From Blastocatellia bacterium (GTDB lineage Bacteria > Acidobacteriota > Blastocatellia > HR10 > J050): a stretch of DNA of 64,000 bases. Location of the stretch: assembly GCA_026985075.1 (NCBI GenBank), contig JALSQX010000105.1, forward strand, positions 62,001 through 126,000. The letters run 5' to 3'. Under the pieces are notes generated by a model that was not told the DNA's origin, did no database searches, and saw only the letters and a program-made list of their open reading frames with translations. Both the position numbers and the translations under genes were made by a program. Positions 44,301-52,382 of the stretch are shown piece after piece. Position 1 is the first letter of the stretch, and every line of letters starts with the position of its first letter.

Positions 44301-44548
44301 TATTCTCCCAGACTGAGCTGCGGGACGTGATATCGTCCATCGCTATCCGTTGTGGTTGTTCGGGCAATGCCCGTTTCCAGATTCGTCACCGTGATCGTGA
44401 CTCCTGGTAAGACGGCGCCCGCCTGGTCCTTCACAGTGCCTGAGATCGTCCCCGTAATAGTCTGTGCCCCCGCCAGCAGAGGGCACAGACAGAGGACGAA
44501 GAGAACCTTCACAAAAGGCTTGGAGAGATAATAGGCTCGTTTCGTCAT
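41363..44548 (-). CDS. Oar-type TonB-dependent receptor 2
   Basis: A 1061-residue protein with a signal peptide ending near LLAGA, an N-terminal regulatory-like domain (GTISGTVKDQAGAVLPGVTITVTN), a plug with GAVVNAVTKSGTNELHGSVFEFHR, and a barrel ending FGLKILF. GAGGAGGATAGTGT precedes the ATG. It is clearly distinct from receptor 1 (different plug and barrel lengths) but of the same family. It lies between receptor 1 and the aldehyde dehydrogenase gene, with a 151-base upstream gap lacking an obvious promoter. The ligand is unknown. Confidence 0.92.
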   Translation of the reverse strand: MTKRAYYLSKPFVKVLFVLCLCPLLAGAQTITGTISGTVKDQAGAVLPGVTITVTNLETGIARTTTTDSDGRYHVPQLSLGEYQVQAELEGFKTEVRTGIKLTVGREAIVDFTLQVGQITEQVTVRGEAPLVERTTASIAWLVDDMKIRDLPLNGRSVEQLVLLQPGVNVIATASRNFFAGRTVKISSSGTRQDMNLFLLDGTDINDFRNRTPGSVAGTLLGVETIREFKVLTNAYTAEVGKVAGAVVNAVTKSGTNELHGSVFEFHRNSALDARNFFDARKPPFIRNQFGWTLGGPIMENRSFFFGAYEGLRERLGVTQVGIVPDENARQGLLPDPENPGQLKNVGVDPAIKPYLDLFPLPNGRNFGNGTAEWLGSTPQPQREDFFQIRIDHQFSASDSFFARYTFDDAEGDRPRPDLPLITMAERSRNQYVTVEYDRTMSAALLNTFRFGFNRSFSFSENAPRVNIPPALSFLPGKPFFRSGGIIIPGAVSPLIGFIIDPIRDVLNLYEWSDDLTYTRGPHSIKGGVNVKHLRFNTLFSFNDSGVYVFPSSPVCPQSPLECFLTNRPTLFLGPLPGSDNDRSIRESMFGFYIQDDYQASSRLTLNLGLRYEFTTKPKDIFGEATNTYDRQGEAIQGEFYLNRNISLHSFAPRFGFAWDPLGRGKTSIRGGFGIYFQQITPFDLFGPIGGGAPVRKLATLIAPPFPDIVPALEEAAARGVPLINFPAPLTNTPYVMRWSLDLQWEFAPDTVFSVGYAGSRGVHLLRVFNGNTAFPEFLPDGRKFWPEGGSRRNPRFGASRWTVSDANSFYHGLILSLNKRLSRGLQFQVSYTVQKSIDDTSSLFASDSTGENVVSIDPDDRRLNRGLSSFDVRQVLVFNYTYDLPLGRNSEGVARKLLAGWQINGITTIQSGSPFTVELTFNRSRNGGAPGIFSDLSERPDLRPGFSNNPILGGPDQYLDRRAFALQPAGFLGNLGRNTLIGPGLVNVDFSLVKKTTIRERVDVQFRTEFFNLLNRANFDLPIRTIPAFDAQGLPAGPLGRITRTRTAARQIQFGLKILF

Positions 44549-44699
44549 ACACTATCCTCCTCTCATGGTATTGAAAGCAGATAGCAGAGCCACATGGACT
44601 TCGGTTGCTCAAGCTCATACCTCATATCCCCGGGCTGGCCAACAACACATTCCGTCCATCGTCCAAACCATTCGTTACGATCCTCGGTGGCCGTTTGAG

Positions 44700-46175
44700 T
44701 CACTCGCTCACATCCACCCAGACGCTCTTGACCTGGGTGTAGAGGTCGAGGGCGTACCGGCCGAGCTCTCGACCAAAGCCGCTCATCTTATAGCCGCCAA
44801 ACGGCGACGTGGTGTCCAGCACGTTGTAGGTGTTGATCCACACCGTTCCCGCCTTCAACTGGCGGGCGAGTGTGTGAGCTTTCTTGATGTCGCGCGTCCA
44901 GACCGCCGCGGCCAGACCATAGATGACGGCATTGCTCTTCTCGACGACGTCATCGACGTCCTTGAAGGGAATGACGGCCACCACCGGTCCAAAGATCTCC
45001 TCCTGGGCGATGCGCATGGCGTTATCCACGTCGTCGAAAACGGTGGGGCGGACGAAATACCCTTGGTCGCCGGCGCGCTCGCCTCCGGCCACCAGTTTCG
45101 CTCCTTCCCGTCGACCGAGATCGATGTAGCCCATCACCTTGTTCATATGTTCTTCCGAGATGAGAGCCCCGATTTGTGTCTCGGGATCGAAGGGATCGCC
45201 CTGTCGCAGCGTCTTCGCTCGTTGGACCAGTTTCTCCATGAACGCATCGTGAATGTTCTCCTGTACGAACAGCCGCGAGCCCGCCGCGCAGCATTCGCCC
45301 TGATTGAAGTAGATGCCCATGATGGCGCCTCTCACGGCGGCATCCAGGTCAGCGTCGGCGAAGACGATGTTCGGCGATTTTCCGCCCAGCTCCAGCGAGA
45401 TGGGTTTGAGCGTCTCGGCGGCAGTGCGCATGATCTCCTGGCCGGTGGTGACCTCGCCGGTGAAGGCGATTTTGTTCACTTGTGGATGTTTGACCAGGGC
45501 CGCTCCCGCCGTGGGGCCGAATCCGGGAACGATGTTGACCACCCCATCGGGGACGCCCGCTTCCTGGCATAATTCGCCCAATCGGAGGGCGGTGAGCGGC
45601 GTCTGCTCGGCCGGCTTGAGCACGACGGTGTTGCCACAGGCCAGCGCCGGCGCCACCTTCCAGGCGGCCATGAGCAGGGGGAAATTCCAGGGGATGATCT
45701 GTCCCACCACGCCCATCGGCTCGCGCAACGTGTAGTTGAAGAAGGGACCGGCGACGGGAATCGTCTCTCCCTCGATCTTGGTCGTCCATCCACCATAATA
45801 GCGGAAGCAATTGGCCGCCATGGGAATATCGATGTATCGCGCTTCTCGAATTGGCTTACCCGTATCGAGCACTTCCAGTTCGGCCAGCTCATCGGCGTGC
45901 GCTTCGATCAGGTCGCCGATGCGCCACACGATGCGTCCGCGATCGTGAGCCGTCAGTTGTCCCCACGGTCCCTCCTCGAACGCCTTTCGGGCCGCCTGCA
46001 CGGCGAGATCAATATCGGGCGCGTCCGCCTCGGCCACCTGGGTGATCACGTCACCGGTGGCCGGGTTCACCGTTTCAAACGTCTTTCCCGAGGCGGCATC
46101 GCGCCATTCCCCGCCAATGAACAATTTCCCCGGTTTGACGACAGCATGCTTGAGTTTTTTCTGTTCGACAGCCAT
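44700..46175 (-). CDS. Aldehyde dehydrogenase (phenylacetaldehyde-type candidate)
   Basis: A 491-residue NAD(P)-dependent dehydrogenase. The catalytic Glu is in LELGGKSPN, the nucleophilic Cys in NQGECCAAGSR (two adjacent Cys), and the coenzyme loop contains GFGPTAGAALVKHP. It begins FIGGEWRDAASGKTFETVNPATG, typical of class 1/2-like enzymes such as betaine or phenylacetaldehyde dehydrogenases. In this context it may oxidise the aldehyde made by the amine dehydrogenase. GGAGGAAGGATA precedes the ATG, and a dispersed palindromic repeat lies just upstream. The substrate is inferred from neighbours. Confidence 0.9.
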   Translation of the reverse strand: MAVEQKKLKHAVVKPGKLFIGGEWRDAASGKTFETVNPATGDVITQVAEADAPDIDLAVQAARKAFEEGPWGQLTAHDRGRIVWRIGDLIEAHADELAELEVLDTGKPIREARYIDIPMAANCFRYYGGWTTKIEGETIPVAGPFFNYTLREPMGVVGQIIPWNFPLLMAAWKVAPALACGNTVVLKPAEQTPLTALRLGELCQEAGVPDGVVNIVPGFGPTAGAALVKHPQVNKIAFTGEVTTGQEIMRTAAETLKPISLELGGKSPNIVFADADLDAAVRGAIMGIYFNQGECCAAGSRLFVQENIHDAFMEKLVQRAKTLRQGDPFDPETQIGALISEEHMNKVMGYIDLGRREGAKLVAGGERAGDQGYFVRPTVFDDVDNAMRIAQEEIFGPVVAVIPFKDVDDVVEKSNAVIYGLAAAVWTRDIKKAHTLARQLKAGTVWINTYNVLDTTSPFGGYKMSGFGRELGRYALDLYTQVKSVWVDVSE

Positions 46176-46194
46176 TATCCTTCCTCCCTCCCCG

Positions 46195-46263
46195 AAACGA
46201 CGTGGCGCAAGATGGCATCTTGCGCGACATCATTTCGATACGTTCGTGATAGGCTCAGAACCC
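46195..46263. repeat. Dispersed palindromic repeat, copy 2
   Basis: The core GCGCAAGATG-G-CATCTTGCGC (46205-46225) is a 10-bp inverted repeat, nearly identical to the copy at 9149-9169, with partially shared flanks. It lies between the thiolase stop and the aldehyde dehydrogenase start, 29 bases before the latter. Confidence 0.7.
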
Positions 46264-46301
46264 ATAGCCATTTCTCGAAAGAGTTCAGGGCCGATCTTCG
46301 A

Positions 46302-47519
46302 TCAGCCGTATTGTTCAACGATAGTGGCGATGCCTTGGCCGACGCCAATACACATGGTCGCCAGTCCCCATCGAGCGCCACGCCGCCGCATCTCGTGAAT
46401 CAACGTCACCATGATGCGCGCACCACTACACCCCAGAGGATGTCCGAGAGCGATCGCGCCGCCGTTGGGATTGAGTCGAGAGGGGTCCACGCCACCATCT
46501 TGTTGGAATTCTCGCAAGCAGGCCAGCACCTGAGCGGCGAACGCCTCGTTGAGTTCGATGAGATCGATATCCTCCAGGCGCAATCCCGCCCGCTGGAGGG
46601 CCTTGCGCGTCGCCGGGACGGGGCCGATGCCCATGATGTTGGGATGGACGCCGGCCACCGCCGAGGTGACGATGCGCGCGATCGGTCGGAGCCCCAATGC
46701 GCGCGCTCTGGCGGCCGACATGATGACCAGGGCCGCCGCGCCATCATTGAGGCTAGAGGCATTGCCCGCCGTCACGCTGCCGCCTTGGCGAAAGACGGGT
46801 TTCAGCTTGGCCAATTTTTCCAGCGAGGTATCCGGTCGCGGTCCCTCATCCCTGGTCACCAGGAGGGGATCGCCCTTCTTCTGCGGGACTTCGACGGGGA
46901 CGATCTCATCGTGGAAACGGCCCTCTTCGGTGGCCGCCACCGCTTTTTGGTGACTGGCCAGGGCGAAGGCGTCTTGCTCGTGACGTGGAATCTCGTACCG
47001 ATCAACGAGATTCTCCGCCGTCTCCCCCATGCTCAGCGGCGGATAGAGCGCCGCCAGTCGAGGATTGACCATCCGCCAGCCGAGCGCCGTATCGTAGAGG
47101 GTGGCATTCCCTCGAGCGAATGGCGCCGATGACTTGGGCAGCACCCAGGGCGCTCGCGTCATGCTCTCCACGCCGCCGGCGATGAACAGGTCGCCGTGAC
47201 CGGCCTGAATGGCGCGCGCCGCCTGGTTGATCGCTTCCAGGCCCGAACCGCATAATCGATTGATCGTCGCCCCCGGCACGCTCTCGGGCAATCCGGCGAG
47301 CAACGCCGCCATACGCGCCACGTTGCGATTGTCCTCGCCCGCTTGATTGGCGCAACCGAAGTAGACGTCTTCGATCTCCTCTTTGGGAATGCCCGTACGC
47401 TCCACCACGCGGGCGATGACCAGAGCTGCCAGGTCATCGGGGCGGACATCTTTGAGCACGCCGCCATAGCGCCCGATGGGCGTACGGACACCATCAACGA
47501 TCACGGGTTGGTTGGTCAT
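46302..47519 (-). CDS. paaJ: 3-oxoadipyl-CoA thiolase (PaaJ/PcaF type)
   Basis: A 405-residue thiolase. The nucleophile is in [14 protein letters not shown], the [12 protein letters not shown] segment is typical of PaaJ/PcaF, and the second half has [24 protein letters not shown] and [14 protein letters not shown] with the second Cys. The family cleaves 3-oxoadipyl-CoA to acetyl-CoA and succinyl-CoA, the last step of the Paa and beta-ketoadipate pathways. GAGGATCTCGAT precedes ATG 47519. It is upstream of the aldehyde dehydrogenase and downstream of the dioxygenase pair. A general acetyl-CoA acetyltransferase is the alternative. Confidence 0.88.
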   Translation of the reverse strand: MTNQPVIVDGVRTPIGRYGGVLKDVRPDDLAALVIARVVERTGIPKEEIEDVYFGCANQAGEDNRNVARMAALLAGLPESVPGATINRLCGSGLEAINQAARAIQAGHGDLFIAGGVESMTRAPWVLPKSSAPFARGNATLYDTALGWRMVNPRLAALYPPLSMGETAENLVDRYEIPRHEQDAFALASHQKAVAATEEGRFHDEIVPVEVPQKKGDPLLVTRDEGPRPDTSLEKLAKLKPVFRQGGSVTAGNASSLNDGAAALVIMSAARARALGLRPIARIVTSAVAGVHPNIMGIGPVPATRKALQRAGLRLEDIDLIELNEAFAAQVLACLREFQQDGGVDPSRLNPNGGAIALGHPLGCSGARIMVTLIHEMRRRGARWGLATMCIGVGQGIATIVEQYG

Positions 47520-47588
47520 ATCGAGATCCTCGTCAAGCTGTTTCGGCGGTGAGCGCGCGTCGTCATCAACCACCCATAGGGAGTCATT

Positions 47589-47885
47589 TCAGTGGTCATA
47601 GAATAAGCTCACCTGGTAATGCATCCGACTCGGTTTGGCGCGAAAGAACGATTCGAACTTACCGATCACCTGATGATATTTGCCCGTCTCTTCGGTGCGT
47701 TTCATCGCCGCTTCCGTTTCCCAAAAGGTGATGGAAAGCCCGTGTCCTCCCTCGTTGGTGAGGAGATAGCCGCCCATGAACCCCTCATCTTCCCGGGCGG
47801 CGGGGATGACTTCGCGTTGCCACAACTGCACGACCTCTTCCAACCGGGTCGGGTCGAAGTGCATGATGGTGAGTCTGGCGATCAT
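47589..47885 (-). CDS. Antibiotic-biosynthesis-monooxygenase-like small protein
   Basis: A 98-residue protein with the ABM/dimeric ferredoxin-like pattern: IARLTIMHFDPTRLEEVVQLW, GFMGGYLLTNEGGHGLSITFWE, and a final strand. Such small proteins act as cofactor-less monooxygenases or as auxiliary subunits; many have no known activity. Its ATG overlaps the preceding dioxygenase stop by ATGA, so the two should be translated together. A helper role for the dioxygenase is plausible. Confidence 0.75.
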   Translation of the reverse strand: MIARLTIMHFDPTRLEEVVQLWQREVIPAAREDEGFMGGYLLTNEGGHGLSITFWETEAAMKRTEETGKYHQVIGKFESFFRAKPSRMHYQVSLFYDH

Positions 47886-48766
47886 CGTGATGATTCGATG
47901 TCAAACCAGAACATGGCTTGCCCCGTTCCAATCGCGTTTTCGTAGTTCCCGTATTGGATGCCGCGCGCTTTCCAGGTAATACCTCCCAGGGCTCCGGCCA
48001 TGTTCAGATAGTGGGCGAACCGTCCTTCCGGTGTACACAGGCGCCGGAACTCTTCGGCGCAGTTGATGATGTCAGCGTGTCGGCCCTCCCGGAACCAAGC
48101 CATGATCCGTTCATCCCATTCTCGATGCGTTGGACTGAATACTTCCGCGGGATCGACCGTCGCGTAATCCAGGATGACATCGTAAGGGTGAAATCGATGG
48201 GAGAGACCACCACTGGCCACGAACACCACGCGTCGATCGATTCGTCGAATCGCCGATCCGATGTGCTCTCCGAACCGCAGGTCATTGAAGACTGAGGCCG
48301 TCTGTAAGACGCTGATCGGCAGCACGCGCTTATCCCTCTCCGGATTGAGATAGTGCATCACGTTCAGCGTGGCATAGTGGATGGGGAGACCTCGGTGTTG
48401 GGAAGCGAGAACGCGAATGCCGCTCAGGCTTTCTCGGGCGTCTCGTTCGATGGCGAAGGCCAATTCCGGATCTCCGGGATAGGAGTATTCGTACTCGTGA
48501 ATCATCCAGGGGATTTCCTCCGAGGTGTAGATCCCTTCCAGGCGTTCGTGAGCGTTGATGACATATTCCAAGGTAGTGAACCAGTGGGTGTCGATGATGA
48601 CGAACGTGTCGAAATCCAACCGAGCCAGTTTCTCCCGACGCACGCGGTCGAAGGCCTCGTAGAAGCTGCTCATCTTCTCTCCCATGTAACGCCGCCGCCG
48701 CTCCTCGTCCAGAATCATGAGCCGAGGAATGTGCGTGGTGAACAGCGCTCCCACAATCTCACCCAT
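47882..48766 (-). CDS. hpaD: LigB-type extradiol dioxygenase (homoprotocatechuate 2,3-dioxygenase candidate)
   Basis: A 294-residue class III extradiol dioxygenase. It begins MGEIVGALFTTHIPRLMI, with an N-terminal His for iron binding, and has FVIIDTHWFTTLEYVINAHE (further His) and VASGGLSHRFHPYDV as in HpaD of enteric bacteria. HpaD cleaves 3,4-dihydroxyphenylacetate between C2 and C3. The HpaE-like gene at 49965 fits the next step. Identification as HpaD rather than another LigB family member comes from overall wording and neighbour genes. The start is ATG 48766; the stop overlaps the next gene. Confidence 0.83.
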   Translation of the reverse strand: MGEIVGALFTTHIPRLMILDEERRRRYMGEKMSSFYEAFDRVRREKLARLDFDTFVIIDTHWFTTLEYVINAHERLEGIYTSEEIPWMIHEYEYSYPGDPELAFAIERDARESLSGIRVLASQHRGLPIHYATLNVMHYLNPERDKRVLPISVLQTASVFNDLRFGEHIGSAIRRIDRRVVFVASGGLSHRFHPYDVILDYATVDPAEVFSPTHREWDERIMAWFREGRHADIINCAEEFRRLCTPEGRFAHYLNMAGALGGITWKARGIQYGNYENAIGTGQAMFWFDIESSR

Positions 48767-48781
48767 GAGTTGGCTCTCCCT

Positions 48782-49060
48782 TCATGATGCTTGATCGAAG
48801 CAGACCATCACCTCCTGGACGTCGCCGAGGCGAAATGCGGGATCGATCAATCGACTCAGAGGGATGAACTGCTCGACCTGAATCTGGATGTCACAAGCGC
48901 CCGTGGGACAGAAGGCGACACATTCGTGGCAGTGGGTGCAGACCTCGGGATCGATCACGTAGAGCTGGTCGGCGAGTTGAGCCGCCCCGGTGGGACAGGC
49001 GGCTTCGCATGCCCCGCAGAAGATGCACAGTTCCTTGTCGATGACCTGTTGCACCTTCAC
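48782..49060 (-). CDS. 2[4Fe-4S] ferredoxin
   Basis: A 92-residue protein with two tetranuclear cluster motifs, CIFCGACEAACPTGA and CTHCHECVAFCPTGA, followed by a short tail. Its ATG overlaps the stop of the preceding di-iron gene as ATGA, a strong sign that the ferredoxin serves that protein, perhaps as its electron donor. It ends 16 bases before the dioxygenase gene. No ferredoxin reductase is adjacent. It could also serve IorA, but that gene is far away. Confidence 0.88.
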   Translation of the reverse strand: MKVQQVIDKELCIFCGACEAACPTGAAQLADQLYVIDPEVCTHCHECVAFCPTGACDIQIQVEQFIPLSRLIDPAFRLGDVQEVMVCFDQAS

Positions 49061-49914
49061 ACGTAGTCCTCCAGTTTCATCTCTCGCTCGGGCAGTCCCA
49101 CCAGCTGGCGAATCTTCATGTAGAGATCGAAGCCTCTCTGCTCGAACGCCGCGCGATCTTCGATGAGACCCGCGTTATAGAGGGCATTGGCAATGGCCGA
49201 ATCGCGTCCCAGCTTGCGGATGAGGATGGGGAGGATCTTGGGTTCCAGTTCGAGGATGCGCCAGGTGTTCAGATCGGGATCGCGGGCCATCTCTTCTTTG
49301 ACCAGTTTAATGCCCGTGCTGATGTGCCGCGTCTCGTCGTGCATGACGTGCTCGTAGGTCGCCGCCGTCGCCAGATCGCCATTCTTCTCGGCCAGATCGG
49401 CGATGGCGCGGAAGAGCACATTGGCCGAATAGCCCTCCAGCATGCACACTTGGCCATAGAGCGCTTCGATGTAACTCGGCAGGCTATTGACGAACCGGAA
49501 GAGATCCGTCTGTTCGCGAGGGACGTTCAGTTCGGTGGCTAACCCCAGATCGGTGATGCGCCGCCACTCGATCTGCGTGTGCCGCGTTTCATCGAGCGCG
49601 TGCGTGCAGAGATAATATTGGACCTTGGGGATGTTACACTTGGTCAGGATTTGCGCGATTTGCGAGGCGGTTTGGGCTTCGCCCCAGCAGGTGATCACCA
49701 TGATGGGTCGCATCGCTTCCTTGTATTCCCGACTCAAATGCGGATCGCATTCCCGTCGACCGCGTTCCAGTTTCTCCAGCAGTTGCTGCGTGTCGCGATA
49801 CTGGATCTCAATGTAATGCTCGAACGAGCCGAGACCGCCGAACGTCTTCAAATCTTCGCCGGGAACGACCGGCGGGATCACGTTGGCGAAATTGACCACC
49901 GTATAATCGGTCAT
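49057..49914 (-). CDS. PaaA-family ferritin-like di-iron protein (possible hydroxylase)
   Basis: A 285-residue helical protein. The first Glu is in TCWGEAQTAS, the first ExxH in HALDETRHTQIEW, the second Glu in EALYGQVCMLEGYSA and the second ExxH in HVMHDETRHISTG. The same DETRH wording occurs twice, giving a near-symmetric di-iron site. It belongs to the ferritin-like group that includes PaaA, BoxB and N-oxygenases, but I cannot place it in a named subfamily. The ferredoxin that follows is coupled by ATGA, so an oxygenase-donor pair is likely. The dioxygenase and HpaE-like neighbours suggest hydroxylation of an arylacetate. It is not a Rieske or flavin monooxygenase. Confidence 0.75.
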   Translation of the reverse strand: MTDYTVVNFANVIPPVVPGEDLKTFGGLGSFEHYIEIQYRDTQQLLEKLERGRRECDPHLSREYKEAMRPIMVITCWGEAQTASQIAQILTKCNIPKVQYYLCTHALDETRHTQIEWRRITDLGLATELNVPREQTDLFRFVNSLPSYIEALYGQVCMLEGYSANVLFRAIADLAEKNGDLATAATYEHVMHDETRHISTGIKLVKEEMARDPDLNTWRILELEPKILPILIRKLGRDSAIANALYNAGLIEDRAAFEQRGFDLYMKIRQLVGLPEREMKLEDYV

Positions 49915-49964
49915 GATCTCATCCTCCCCTCTCTATCGGGCTCCCATCGGGTGAACCCGAGAAC

Positions 49965-51470
49965 TCAATACGGAATGCAGATGAACTTGGGCTCGGTGAA
50001 GAATTCCAGCGCGTAGCGTCCCCCTTCGCGTCCCAGGCCGCTCTGCTTGGCGCCACCGAAAGGCGTATGGAGATCGCGAATGAAGAAGCTATTGATCCAC
50101 ACCATCCCCGTTTTCAGTGCGTCGGCGAGCCGAAGGGCCCGATTGATGTCCTGCGTCCAGACGAAAGCGGCCAGACCGAAGGGGGTGTCATTGGCCAACT
50201 GGAGTACCTCTTCCTCTTCCTTGAAGGGCATCACCACCAGAACCGGGCCGAAGATCTCTTCTTGAGCGATGCGCGTACGATTCTGGATGTTCTCGAAAAT
50301 CGTCGGTCGGAGATAATTCCCCCGGGCCAGCGTCGGATCCTGAGGACGCTCCCCGCCGGTGAGCAGACGTCCTCCCTCGCGCTTGCCGAGCTCAATATAC
50401 CCCATGACTTTCTCCAGATGCGCGCGCGAGATGAGCGGCCCGAGATCGGTGTCGGGCTCCAGCGGATCGCCGAGGCGAAGCGCTTCCACGCGATCGACGA
50501 ACGCGCTCAAGAAGCGATCGTAGATGGATTCTTGAACGAACAGCCGCGTCCCGGCCAGACACACCTGACCGGCATGGCGAAACATGGCCCGGACCGAACC
50601 GCGCACGGCGAGATCGAGATCGGCATCGGCGAAGACGATGTTGGGCGATTTGCCCCCCATCTCCAGGCAGAGCCGCTTGAAGTTCACCGAAGCCGCCTGC
50701 ATGATGGCCCGCCCGGTCGCGCAGCCGCCGGTGAAGGCGATGAGATCGACCTGGGGATGGGCCGTCAGCGGCGCACCCGCACCCGGTCCCAGACCGGTCA
50801 GAATATTCAACACACCGTCGGGCACGCCGGCTTCCTGTGCCAGCTCGCCGAGTTTGAGACTGGTCAGCGGCGCCATCTCCGAAGGTTTCAGAATGGCCGT
50901 ATTGCCGCAGACCAGACAGGGGGCGACCTTCCACGTCGCCTGCATGAGCGGCGAGTTCCAGGGCGTGATGAGGCCGGCGACGCCAATGGGTTCCCGACGC
51001 GTGTAGCTCAGCAATTTCACGGGTTCGCCCAGGAACTGACCGTGCGTGGGATAAGCCTCGTTGACGTAGTGAGGCGCCATCTCGGCGAAGAAATAACAGT
51101 TATTGGCGGCTCGCGGAATATCATGCCCGCGCGTTTCCTTGAGCGGCTTGCCGGCATCCAGGCATTCCAGCCGGGCCAGTTCATCGGCGTGTTCCATAAT
51201 GAGATCGCCGAGACGGCGAATGATGCGACTGCGGTCTTCGACCTTCATGCGCGGCCACGGACCTTCGTCGAAGGCGCGACGCGCGACTCGAACGGCGCGA
51301 TCGACATCTTCCCGTTGAGCGGCGGCGACGCGCGCCAGGATCTCATTGGTCGCCGGATTGAGCGTTTCGAACGTCTCGCCGCTCAGAGCATCAACGTAGG
51401 CGCCCTCGATGAACAGTTGGGTACGGAGTGCCGGGGATGCGGCGCCGGGCTGAGACGTTACGTTCGACAT
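49965..51470 (-). CDS. hpaE: 5-carboxymethyl-2-hydroxymuconate semialdehyde dehydrogenase-like protein
   Basis: A 501-residue aldehyde dehydrogenase. The Glu is in LEMGGKSPN, the Cys in GQVCLAGTR, and the C-terminus contains FIRDLHTPFGGAKQSGLGREGG followed by FFTEPKFICI, wording highly characteristic of HpaE and AmnC/XylG-like dehydrogenases. It oxidises the ring-cleavage semialdehyde from homoprotocatechuate or catechol. Its start overlaps the stop of the upstream DapA-like gene by 13 bases (51458-51470). The combination with the HpaD-like dioxygenase supports a homoprotocatechuate route, although a 2-hydroxymuconate semialdehyde role cannot be excluded. Confidence 0.87.
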   Translation of the reverse strand: MSNVTSQPGAASPALRTQLFIEGAYVDALSGETFETLNPATNEILARVAAAQREDVDRAVRVARRAFDEGPWPRMKVEDRSRIIRRLGDLIMEHADELARLECLDAGKPLKETRGHDIPRAANNCYFFAEMAPHYVNEAYPTHGQFLGEPVKLLSYTRREPIGVAGLITPWNSPLMQATWKVAPCLVCGNTAILKPSEMAPLTSLKLGELAQEAGVPDGVLNILTGLGPGAGAPLTAHPQVDLIAFTGGCATGRAIMQAASVNFKRLCLEMGGKSPNIVFADADLDLAVRGSVRAMFRHAGQVCLAGTRLFVQESIYDRFLSAFVDRVEALRLGDPLEPDTDLGPLISRAHLEKVMGYIELGKREGGRLLTGGERPQDPTLARGNYLRPTIFENIQNRTRIAQEEIFGPVLVVMPFKEEEEVLQLANDTPFGLAAFVWTQDINRALRLADALKTGMVWINSFFIRDLHTPFGGAKQSGLGREGGRYALEFFTEPKFICIPY

Positions 51471-52372
51471 ACCTCCTCCCAGGGCACGAGTTCTTTGAGC
51501 TGAGGGAGGCGCTGACGCAGCCGTTGCTCGGCATCCGGTGGCGCCAGATAGGGTGGCCGAGCCGGGCCCATATCGATGCCCGTGACCACCGAGGCGGTGA
51601 CTTTGGTATGACCCAGATGTCCGAGCGATTCTTCGCCTCCCCGAGGAAAAACTCGATTGAGCCGCCGTTGGATCTCCAGCGCGCGCGCCGTGTCTCCGTC
51701 GGCCAGAGCACGATCAATGGCCACGCAGGCGGGGACAGCGAAGACATTGATGAATCCTCCGGCGGCGCCCATGAGTCGAGCGATGAAGTAGGCTCGGAAA
51801 GTCTGCAGAATACGGATCTTTCCGGCGGCATGATCGAACAGCGCTTCCAGATGCTGCAGATCGGTGAGCACTTCCTTGATGGCTACGATCCCATCGATAT
51901 CGGCCAGGCGGCCGATGAACTCAGGTTTCATATGGAATTTGCTGAGCGCCGGGTTGTGATAGACGACCACCGGCAGGTCCCCCGCACCGGCCACCATCTC
52001 ATAGTGGCGATAGACTTCCGTCTCACCGCAGCGCCAGTAGTAAGGGGGGATGAGCAACGCCGCGTCGTATCCCATCTCGCCAGCGATCCGCGAGTACTTG
52101 AGCGCTTCCAGCGTGGTGGCTCCCGAAGTCATGGCCACGGTGATGAGATCGCCATGCTGTCGGGCTTGTTCCACGGTGATCTGGTAACACCGAAGGCGCT
52201 CACTCTCCGTCAGGTGGAGGAACTCACCGATGCTGGGCGTAGCGACGACTCCATTGGCGCCGTGGGCGACGCACCAGTCGATCTCCTGGCGCAGGGCTGC
52301 TTCGTTCAGCTCATAATGTGGATCGAACGGCGTGACCAGCATGGCCAGCACGCCCTGAAGGGGTTTGCCCAT
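51458..52372 (-). CDS. DapA-family lyase/aldolase
   Basis: A 304-residue TIM-barrel protein of the dihydrodipicolinate synthase family. VLAMLVTPFDPHYELNEAALRQEIDW is the N-terminal strand-helix, the Tyr lies in VVVYHNPALS, and the Schiff-base Lys in IDGIVAIKEVLTDLQ. The usual GTTGE loop is replaced by TPSIGEF, so it is not DapA. Members include lyases and hydratases of pyruvate-containing products. It overlaps the hpaE-like gene, so it may act on the aliphatic acid after ring cleavage, in place of HpaI. Substrate unknown. Confidence 0.85.
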   Translation of the reverse strand: MGKPLQGVLAMLVTPFDPHYELNEAALRQEIDWCVAHGANGVVATPSIGEFLHLTESERLRCYQITVEQARQHGDLITVAMTSGATTLEALKYSRIAGEMGYDAALLIPPYYWRCGETEVYRHYEMVAGAGDLPVVVYHNPALSKFHMKPEFIGRLADIDGIVAIKEVLTDLQHLEALFDHAAGKIRILQTFRAYFIARLMGAAGGFINVFAVPACVAIDRALADGDTARALEIQRRLNRVFPRGGEESLGHLGHTKVTASVVTGIDMGPARPPYLAPPDAEQRLRQRLPQLKELVPWEEVCRT

Positions 52373-52382
52373 GATGATCTCC

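Noticed and set aside
46231-46250. TACGTTCGTG resembling the AACGTTCGTT operator core
   Set aside because: Only partial match, without the outer arms of the palindrome; likely part of the dispersed repeat flank.
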